A stretch of 5,596 bases of DNA from NCBI GenBank assembly GCA_029263635.1, contig JAJUFY010000152.1, positions 1-5,596 on the forward strand, given 5' to 3'. Source of the DNA: Ectothiorhodospiraceae bacterium (lineage in GTDB: Bacteria; Pseudomonadota; Gammaproteobacteria; Nitrococcales; AK92). The position numbers and the translations under genes are program-made. The notes under the pieces are model-generated. The model searched no databases. It worked only from the letters and a program-made list of their open reading frames with translations, and had not been told where the DNA came from. Shown piece after piece: positions 1 through 4,814 of the stretch. How positions within the stretch are numbered: position 1 is the first letter of the stretch; each line of letters begins with the position of its first letter.

Positions 1-75
1 ACCGACGACGATGCCGACAATCAGCGCGACGGCGTCCCAGACCGACAGGATCGGGCGCGGTGTAGCCTGTGCCAT
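1..75 (-). CDS. APC-family amino acid permease, N-terminal fragment (partial)
   Basis: Only the first 25 codons lie in the window; the gene runs off the left edge. The peptide begins MAQATPRPILSVWDAV and continues ALIVGIVVG. This is the start of the first membrane segment of APC-superfamily amino acid/polyamine transporters, where a short cytoplasmic tail precedes a D-x-x-A-L-I-V-G-I-x-x-G stretch. Members are inner-membrane secondary transporters with about 12 helices and usually 430-500 residues. The ATG at 75-73 is supported by AAAGGAG on the minus strand (81-87), 5 nt upstream. It lies 104 nt downstream of the receiver gene on the same strand, so co-transcription is possible but not shown. 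Substrate cannot be inferred from this fragment. The family call rests on 25 residues, hence moderate confidence. Confidence 0.72.
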   Translation of the reverse strand, partial: MAQATPRPILSVWDAVALIVGIVVG

Positions 76-179
76 CCGGACTCCTTTCCGGCTGCGGCAG
101 GCTGCCAGCAAGGATCGGGCGGCGCTGCCAGGTCCTTGAGAAGATTGGGCAAACCGCGAAAACTACAAGATCCGCGCCG
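76..179 (-). promoter_or_regulatory. Gap between receiver gene and permease, with strong permease RBS
   Basis: This 104-nt gap separates the receiver stop codon from the permease start. The only feature I can support is the strong Shine-Dalgarno AAAGGAG (minus strand, 81-87), 5 nt before the permease ATG. I see no convincing -35/-10 pair and no stem followed by a T-run. The permease may therefore be read through from the kinase operon or have an unrecognised promoter. Confidence 0.45.
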
Positions 180-599
180 CTACAGCGGCGGCGCCTCGCT
201 GAGGGTCCAGTAACGATCGATGGCGCGCATGACCTCGACGAACCGCCGGTAGTCGACCGGTTTGCGCATGTAACCGGCGATGCCGAGATCGAAGCTCCGG
301 CATTTGTCCTGCTGTTCGGCAGAGGTCGTCAGCACCACTACCGGAATGCGTTTCAGCACCGGCAGGGACTTCACCGCTTCCAGAAATTCGACACCGCCCA
401 TGATCGGCATGTTGAGGTCCAGCAGGATCAGGCAAGGACGCTCGTTCTCCGGATTCTGCAGATACTCCAGCGCCGCTTCGCCATGCTCCCGATGAACCAG
501 CGGATTGGCAACCTGCAGCTCCTTGAGCGCGCGCCGCACGGTCATGGCATCGACCTGATCATCCTCGACCAGCAGGATCGGATTATTGTTCAGTTGCAT
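180..599 (-). CDS. Single-domain response regulator, Rcp1/CheY-like
   Basis: This 139-residue protein is a bare receiver domain with no output domain. It is expected to be a soluble phosphoacceptor for the upstream kinase. Visible signature: acidic pair E12-D13-D14 after the first strand, phosphoacceptor D61 in LILLDLNMP, switch threonine T91 in VVVLTTS, and K113-P114 in the MRKP motif. The insertion around residues 48-55 and the DLNMPIMGG segment resemble Rcp1, the partner of cyanobacterial phytochrome kinases. The ATG at 599-597 has AGGA (605-608) 5 nt upstream and gives a normal N-terminus. A longer reading from TTG at 620 adds seven residues and is less likely. The start lies inside the kinase gene, overlapping its end by 17 nt, which suggests translational coupling. 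Its target is unknown; it could act on a partner protein or as a phosphate sink. Confidence 0.94.
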   Translation of the reverse strand: MQLNNNPILLVEDDQVDAMTVRRALKELQVANPLVHREHGEAALEYLQNPENERPCLILLDLNMPIMGGVEFLEAVKSLPVLKRIPVVVLTTSAEQQDKCRSFDLGIAGYMRKPVDYRRFVEVMRAIDRYWTLSEAPPL

Positions 600-2358
600 G
601 TTTATCCTGGACCGCCGCAATTACCCGGCTCTGCGGCAGGGTGAAATAAAAGGTACTGCCCTCACCCGGCGTCGATTCCAGCCAGACCCTGCCACCGTAC
701 AATTCGACGATCTTTTTCACCAGCGACAGCCCGATACCGGTGCTCTCGGTGCGATCCCGCGGCTGCAGGGTCTGGAACAGCGCGAAGATGCGCTCCTGGT
801 GACGCGCTTCAATGCCAGGACCGTTGTCGCGGACATGGAAGCGCCAATCGTTGCCGACCCGCTGCGCCCCGACCTCGATCCGGCCCTGCGGCTTGTCCAT
901 GTAGCGGATCGCGTTGCTGAGCAGGTTCTGGAAGACCTGCTGGATGCGGGTGGGTTCCACCACCACGGTCGGCATGGGACCGATCTCGACGCTGATTTCC
1001 GCCGGCGGCGCCAGCAGGTCGACGATTTCTCGCAGCAGCGCATTCAGCGCCACCGGCACCGATTCCTCGCGTACCCGCCCGACCCGCGAGTACTGCAGGA
1101 TGCCGTCGATCAGCTGATCCATCCGGTGCACGCGACCGATCAGCAGCCGCATCTGCTCCTTGCCATCCTCGTCGAACTTGTCGGCATAGTCCGTCGAGAT
1201 CCAGTCGGCCAGGGCCGCGATCGCCCGCAGCGGCGCCTTCAGGTCGTGGGAGGCGACGTAAGCGAAGCTGGACAGCTCCTCGTTGGCGGCCGCAAGGTCC
1301 TGCACCAGCTGGGCCTGGCGCGCTTCCGCCTGCTTGCGCTCGCTGATATCGCGGATAATGCCGCTGAAGCGGCGGCGGCCGCCAACCCGGAACTCGGCAA
1401 CCGCCAGGTCGATGGGAAACACGCTGCCGTCGCTGCGCTGCCCGTAGACCTCCCGGCCGATGCCGATCACCCGCCGCTCGCCGGTACGCAGATAGCGCTC
1501 CAGGTATTTGTCGTGCTCCTCGCGGTAGGGGCTCGGCATCAGCATGGAAACATTGCGGCCGATCACCTCCGCCGCGGCATAGCCGAACATTGCCTCCGCC
1601 GCCCGGTTGTAGCTTTCGATATTGCCGCGCTCGTCGATCACGATGAAGGCGTCCACCGCGGTATCGACCAGCGTCTGCAGCTTGGCTTCGCTATCGGCCA
1701 GCGCCTTGGTCGCCCGCTGCCGGCGCAGCATCTCGCCCAGCACCAGGGTGCTGAGAGATAGCAGCAGCAGCATCACCAGGCCGAGCGCCACGAAGAAATA
1801 GCGCATCACCTGCTCGCCGTCGGCGCGCGATGCGGCTGCGTCCCTTAGCAGCTGGTCGCGCAACTGGTCGACCACCTGCGCAATGGCCGTTTCGAGAGCC
1901 GCGGTCTGCGTCCGCCCGGTGTCCTGCAGCAGCAACGCCCTGGCCTGCTCCGGCCCATCGGTCTGATAGGCACGCAGCACCTGCAGCTGCGCCGCATTGC
2001 AGGCGGCCACCAGCCGGTCGATCTCGTCCGCGCGTTGCGCCAGGACCGGGTCGTGGGCGGCGGCGGTGCGAAGCTTGGCGACTTCTCTGGCCAGGTCGAC
2101 CAGGGCCTGCTCGTTGCGCCTGCGCAGCTGCTCGGAACCGGTCAGCAGGTAGCCTCGCTGCGCGGATTCGGCCCGCTGGACGGTTGTCGCGATCGACTGC
2201 AGCGGGATCAGCACCTCGGCATTGCGCAGCCCCAGCCAGGATGTTTCGATGAACCGGGTGGTCGACCAGTACGACGCCAGGCCGACCATGCCGAGAATGA
2301 ACAGGGCGATGACGAAGCCCAGCAGGATGAAATGCTCGAAGGAGAACAGTCGTTTCAT
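583..2358 (-). CDS. Membrane sensor histidine kinase: CHASE3, FixL-like PAS, HisKA, HATPase
   Basis: This 591-residue protein is predicted to autophosphorylate and pass phosphate to the flanking receivers. Order: membrane segment about 10-29; periplasmic CHASE3 domain about 35-180 with its RGYLLTGSEQ motif (68-77); second membrane segment about 187-209; PAS domain about 224-340; short coiled linker; HisKA about 360-428 with phosphoacceptor H371 in SHDLKAPLRAI; HATPase_c about 465-576 with N-box N482, G1 box DNGPGI (511-516) and G2 box GIGLSLVKK (541-549). The PAS domain has H282, R288 and R302 in YREEHDKYLERY...GIGRE. These match FixL heme-ligand His200, Arg206 and Arg220 in residue and spacing, and V297, L318 and V320 fit the hydrophobic distal pocket, so heme binding is inferred. 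The transmitter resembles phytochrome-type (Cph1-like) kinases, which fits the Rcp1-like partner. The ATG at 2358 precedes a basic tail and TM1; only a G-run stands in as RBS. It starts 31 nt after the upstream receiver gene. Confidence 0.96.
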   Translation of the reverse strand: MKRLFSFEHFILLGFVIALFILGMVGLASYWSTTRFIETSWLGLRNAEVLIPLQSIATTVQRAESAQRGYLLTGSEQLRRRNEQALVDLAREVAKLRTAAAHDPVLAQRADEIDRLVAACNAAQLQVLRAYQTDGPEQARALLLQDTGRTQTAALETAIAQVVDQLRDQLLRDAAASRADGEQVMRYFFVALGLVMLLLLSLSTLVLGEMLRRQRATKALADSEAKLQTLVDTAVDAFIVIDERGNIESYNRAAEAMFGYAAAEVIGRNVSMLMPSPYREEHDKYLERYLRTGERRVIGIGREVYGQRSDGSVFPIDLAVAEFRVGGRRRFSGIIRDISERKQAEARQAQLVQDLAAANEELSSFAYVASHDLKAPLRAIAALADWISTDYADKFDEDGKEQMRLLIGRVHRMDQLIDGILQYSRVGRVREESVPVALNALLREIVDLLAPPAEISVEIGPMPTVVVEPTRIQQVFQNLLSNAIRYMDKPQGRIEVGAQRVGNDWRFHVRDNGPGIEARHQERIFALFQTLQPRDRTESTGIGLSLVKKIVELYGGRVWLESTPGEGSTFYFTLPQSRVIAAVQDKHATEQ

Positions 2359-2389
2359 GCGCGCCCCCCGCTGCGCCGCGCGTCCGCCC

Positions 2390-2812
2390 TCAGGTTCGCA
2401 GATAGGCTTTCAGCCGGCGCATGATGTCCATATAGCCGAGCATGCCCATCGGCTTGATCCAATAGTCGTTGGCGCCCAGTTCCCTGGCCCGGCGCTGGTC
2501 TTCCTCGCTGTCGGAGCCGGTCAGGATCACGACGGGGATGTCCTGCAGGGCCGGATCCTGCCTGACCGCGCTCAGCACCTCATGCCCGGAGATATCGGGC
2601 AGGCTTAGGTCCAGCAGGACGACGTTCGGGCAGCGATGATTCCGGCAATGATGGCGCAGTAGCTCGAGCCCGCGCTCGCCGGTATCCGCCGCCACGATCT
2701 GCAGCGGCATGGCGATCGCCCGATCCAGCGCCATGCGCGACAGATACGAGTCCGTCGGGTTGTCTTCGATCAGGAAGATCGTGGCGGCACTGCTGAAATG
2801 GCTTTGGCTCAT
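2390..2812 (-). CDS. Single-domain response regulator (CheY-like receiver)
   Basis: This 140-residue protein consists of one receiver domain, presumably phosphorylated by the kinase encoded 31 nt downstream. Visible residues: E16-D17 acidic pair in FLIEDNPTDS, phosphoacceptor D68 in VVLLDLSLP, T98 in VVILTGSDSEED, and K120-P121 in the YWIKP motif. There is no DNA-binding or enzymatic output domain. It differs clearly from the second receiver of the cluster (180-599), so this is not a recent tandem copy. Start choice: the ATG at 2812 is preceded by a weak GAGA and gives a usual receiver N-terminus. An in-frame ATG at 2842 would add MAVRSAPPRT, has no convincing RBS and sits inside a predicted stem-loop, so the shorter form is preferred with modest certainty. 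Its output partner is unknown. Confidence 0.93.
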   Translation of the reverse strand: MSQSHFSSAATIFLIEDNPTDSYLSRMALDRAIAMPLQIVAADTGERGLELLRHHCRNHRCPNVVLLDLSLPDISGHEVLSAVRQDPALQDIPVVILTGSDSEEDQRRARELGANDYWIKPMGMLGYMDIMRRLKAYLRT

Positions 2813-2836
2813 GGTTCTCGGCGGCGCAGACCGGAC

Positions 2837-2860
2837 GGCCATGCCCCAGCGTGCACGGCC
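2837..2860 (-). other. Stem-loop between SnoaL-like gene and first receiver gene
   Basis: On the minus-strand RNA, GGCCGUGC (2860-2853) can pair with GCAUGGCC (2844-2837), an 8-bp stem with one G-U pair and an 8-nt loop. No T-run follows, so this is not a canonical intrinsic terminator. It could attenuate or stabilise the message between the two genes. It also occludes the alternative ATG at 2842. This is a manual fold only. Confidence 0.3.
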
Positions 2861-2880
2861 TCGGAATCGGATGGCAGCGA

Positions 2881-3288
2881 TCAGCCCCTGACCTGATCGA
2901 TCCAGTCCTGGAGATTGTAGTAGTTGCTGACGCGAGTGATTTTGCCGTCGGCAATTTCGAAGAACGCGCCGGCCGGCAGGCGATAGGTCTGCCCGCGGGC
3001 TTCCGGCAGCCCGGCGTCGGTGACCAGATATTCGCCGAGCACGGTGAACTCGGCGGCCGCCCGCCGCCCGGACGGTTCGGTCAGGATCACCAGATCGACG
3101 ATCCGCTCGCGATAGCAGCGGTTCATCTTCGCCATGAATGCGGCAAAGGCCGCCGTGCCCTGTTCGCGCCCGCCCTGATTGATATCGTGCACGACGTCGT
3201 CGCTGAGCAGCGCCAGGAACGCGTCCATATCCTGGGCATTGAAGGCGTCGTAATACCGTTGAACCAGATCGCGGGCGGCGTCAGTCAT
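2881..3288 (-). CDS. SnoaL-like / ketosteroid isomerase-related protein (NTF2 fold)
   Basis: This 135-residue soluble protein matches the ketosteroid isomerase-related branch of the SnoaL/NTF2-like superfamily. These are small alpha+beta cone proteins that form a hydrophobic pocket; the members of this branch have no assigned reaction that I can name. Diagnostic stretches: YYDAFNAQDMDAFLALL near the N-terminus, SDDVVHDINQGGREQG, MNRCYRERIVDLVIL, AAAEFTVLGEYL, and the C-terminal FFEIADGKITRVSNYYNLQDW. The ATG at 3288-3286 is chosen because AAGGAG (3295-3300, minus strand) stands 6 nt upstream and because the protein then has the normal family length. The frame stays open upstream to a TTG at 3465, but that extension looks unlike family members. 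The downstream receiver gene starts 68 nt after the stop, so an operon is possible. Isomerase activity should not be assumed. Confidence 0.9.
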   Translation of the reverse strand: MTDAARDLVQRYYDAFNAQDMDAFLALLSDDVVHDINQGGREQGTAAFAAFMAKMNRCYRERIVDLVILTEPSGRRAAAEFTVLGEYLVTDAGLPEARGQTYRLPAGAFFEIADGKITRVSNYYNLQDWIDQVRG

Positions 3289-3294
3289 GGCAGG

Positions 3295-3300
3295 CTCCTT
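3295..3300 (-). promoter_or_regulatory. Shine-Dalgarno site fixing the SnoaL-like start
   Basis: AAGGAG on the minus strand lies 6 nt before the ATG at 3288. It is among the best RBSs in the window and decides against the longer TTG-initiated reading. Confidence 0.8.
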
Positions 3301-3500
3301 GTCAGCTCGTGTCCATCGGGCGCCCACGGGGCGGCACGCCACCGTGGCCGCGCAGAGTAAGCCGGCGCCGACCACCATGCAAGCCGCCGCCAAGCCCGCC
3401 CGGCGGGCCGCCCCGGCATGGCGCTGCCGGCGCCGCGAACGGGCAAAGATCGTGGTTCTTAACAATTACCTGTAAGCGATTGCTTGCACGAAGCTTCTTG

Positions 3501-3528
3501 GGCTCGCAGACTGTTGCGTCTGCGACCC
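3501..3528. promoter_or_regulatory. Perfect inverted repeat, candidate operator
   Basis: TCGCAGAC (3504-3511) and GTCTGCGA (3518-3525) form a perfect 8-bp dyad around TGTTGC. After one mismatch on each side, two further G-C pairs extend it to 3501-3528. No T-run follows on either strand, so a terminator is unlikely. The dyad ends 10 bp before the proposed -35 box of the aldolase promoter and is centred about 58 bp before the predicted transcription start, a position typical of activator sites. The regulator is unknown. Confidence 0.5.
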
Positions 3529-3538
3529 GAAATAACAG

Positions 3539-3566
3539 TTGCCGCCGCTTCAGCCGGTACTATGCT
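3539..3566 (+). promoter_or_regulatory. Candidate sigma70-type promoter, leaderless aldolase mRNA
   Basis: TTGCCG (3539-3544) and TATGCT (3561-3566) resemble -35 and -10 boxes with a 16-bp spacer. Transcription would start 6-7 nt after the -10 box, at or next to the A of the aldolase ATG at 3573. No Shine-Dalgarno precedes that ATG, which fits leaderless translation. This is judged by eye only. Confidence 0.4.
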
Positions 3567-3572
3567 TGCGCC

Positions 3573-4802
3573 ATGACGACAGCAGCAATCGAAACTCCAG
3601 AGCTCGGGTTCCGGCCCAGCGTGTCCCAATACGAGCAATTCCGGGACGCCTTGCAGGGCTACGCCCTGCCTGCGGCAATCATCAGCCTGGAAGCGTTCGA
3701 CGCGAACGTGCAGGCGGTATTGCGGCACACCGGCGACAAGCCTGTCCGGATCGGCACCAAATCCGTGCGCTGCACCGCCCTGCTCCGGCGCATCCAGCAG
3801 ACCAGCCCGCGATTCCAGGGGCTGCTCTGCTTTCACGCCCGCGAAGCGGCCTGGCTCGCCCACCAGGGCTTCGACGATCTGCTGGTTGCCTATCCGACCG
3901 TGAATCCGCCAACGGTAGCCGAAGTCTGCCGGGCGATCGCCAAGGGCCGCCGGATCACGCTGATGGTCGACTGCATCGAACACGTGCAGCGTCTCGACGT
4001 GCTGGCCGGCGCGGCCGGGGTGCGCCTGCCGCTTTGCCTGGACATCGACATGTCGCTGCCGCTGCCGGGGCTGTGGTTCGGGGCGCGACGCTCGCCGATA
4101 CGCAGCGCCGACGAAGCCGTGGAAGTCTGGCAGGCGATACGCAGCCGCCGGCATGTATTCCTGGATGGCGTCATGGGCTACGAAGCCCAGATCGCCGGCC
4201 TGCCCGACGCCGATCCGCGCCAGCGGCTGCGCAGCAGCGTGATTCGCCGTCTCAAGCGGATCTCCCAGCGCGACGTCCTGCGCCGCCGCGGCGACATCGT
4301 CGAGGCGCTGCGCGCCGCCGGCGCCGAGCTGCGCTTCGTCAACGGTGGCGGCAGCGGCAGCCTCGCCAGTACCGCCGCCGATCCCAGCATCACGGAAGTG
4401 AGCGCCGGCTCCGCCTTCTTTGCGCCGGCGAGTTTCGACCACCACTCCGACTTCGATTTCCTGCCGGCAGCTGGTTTCGCCCTGGAAGTAGCCCGCATTC
4501 CGGCGCCGGGCATGGTGACTTGCAATGGCGGCGGCTATCCGGCGTCCGGCGTGCCGGGAGAAGACCGCCTGCCCCTGCCCTGGCTGCCCGAAGGCCTGGC
4601 TTACGTCAGCACGGAAGCCGCCGGCGAGGTGCAGACACCGCTGATCAACGCCACCGGACTCGCCATCGGCGATCCCGTACTGTTCCGGCACGCCAAGGCC
4701 GGCGAGCTGTGCGAGCGCTTCAACGAACTGCTGCTGATTGCCGATGGCCGGGTACTGGCGGCGGTACCGACCTATCGCGGCGAGGGGCAGACTTTCCTCT
4801 AG
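3573..4802 (+). CDS. Amino acid deaminase/aldolase, D-threonine aldolase-like (PLP, fold type III)
   Basis: This 409-residue cytosolic enzyme belongs to the alanine racemase-fold PLP family with D-threonine aldolase and D-serine dehydratase (COG3616 type). Known relatives cleave D-3-hydroxy amino acids to glycine and an aldehyde, or deaminate D-serine. Layout: N-terminal PLP barrel about 30-290 with predicted Schiff-base lysine K63 in RIGTKSVR, LDIDMSL (156-162), GYEAQI (202-207) and the phosphate-binding loop NGGGSGS (257-263); C-terminal beta domain about 295-409 with CNGGGYPASG (317-326), RHAKAGELCERFNE (372-385) and terminal RGEGQTFL. H373 and C380 lie where metal ligands occur in D-threonine aldolases, but the compact His-x-Cys/Asp motif is absent. 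ATG 3573 is chosen because the family homology begins there; the frame upstream to 3309 is low-complexity. The oxidase gene follows 12 nt later. Substrate unknown. Confidence 0.92.
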   Translation: MTTAAIETPELGFRPSVSQYEQFRDALQGYALPAAIISLEAFDANVQAVLRHTGDKPVRIGTKSVRCTALLRRIQQTSPRFQGLLCFHAREAAWLAHQGFDDLLVAYPTVNPPTVAEVCRAIAKGRRITLMVDCIEHVQRLDVLAGAAGVRLPLCLDIDMSLPLPGLWFGARRSPIRSADEAVEVWQAIRSRRHVFLDGVMGYEAQIAGLPDADPRQRLRSSVIRRLKRISQRDVLRRRGDIVEALRAAGAELRFVNGGGSGSLASTAADPSITEVSAGSAFFAPASFDHHSDFDFLPAAGFALEVARIPAPGMVTCNGGGYPASGVPGEDRLPLPWLPEGLAYVSTEAAGEVQTPLINATGLAIGDPVLFRHAKAGELCERFNELLLIADGRVLAAVPTYRGEGQTFL

Positions 4803-4805
4803 GGA
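4801..4805 (+). promoter_or_regulatory. Shine-Dalgarno of the FAD oxidase, overlapping the aldolase stop
   Basis: AGGGA overlaps the TAG stop of the aldolase gene and lies 9 nt before the ATG at 4815. It supports that start and coupled expression of the two genes. Confidence 0.6.
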
Positions 4806-4814
4806 ACCACGGCG

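Larger units (their letters stand above)
3289..3572. promoter_or_regulatory. Divergent intergenic region
   Basis: This 284-bp region separates the minus-strand SnoaL/receiver/kinase arm from the plus-strand aldolase/oxidase arm, so it should contain promoters for both. The left half (about 3300-3440) is very GC-rich and includes a short GC hairpin (3394-3408). The right half (about 3445-3540) is more AT-rich, as expected for promoter DNA. No confident promoter was found for the minus arm; the AT-rich stretch at 3455-3475 is the likeliest place. If transcription starts there, the SnoaL-like mRNA has a leader of about 170 nt. Confidence 0.6.

Noticed and set aside
130..179. Possible promoter for the permease (TTGTAG with a CAATCT-like box, minus strand)
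   Set aside because: The -10 match is poor and the spacing is short (15 bp), so it is not supportable by eye.
600..620. Seven-residue extension of the second receiver from TTG at 620
   Set aside because: The ATG at 599 has AGGA 5 nt upstream and gives the usual receiver N-terminus.
586..1761. Plus-strand 391-codon open frame opposite the histidine kinase
   Set aside because: Antisense shadow of the PAS/HisKA/HATPase region. It is rich in His, Gln, Arg and Asp with no domain signature.
3289..3420. Short minus-strand frame of about 44 codons ending at the SnoaL-like ATG (stop overlapping in ATGA)
   Set aside because: The stop/start overlap is suggestive, but the peptide is Arg/Trp/Pro-rich with no RBS and no recognisable feature, as expected for a chance frame in GC-rich DNA.
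3309..3572. N-terminal extension of the aldolase to an upstream start at 3309
   Set aside because: The added residues are Pro/Arg-rich and unlike the family; homology starts at the ATG at 3573. The extension would also cover the dyad and promoter-like region.
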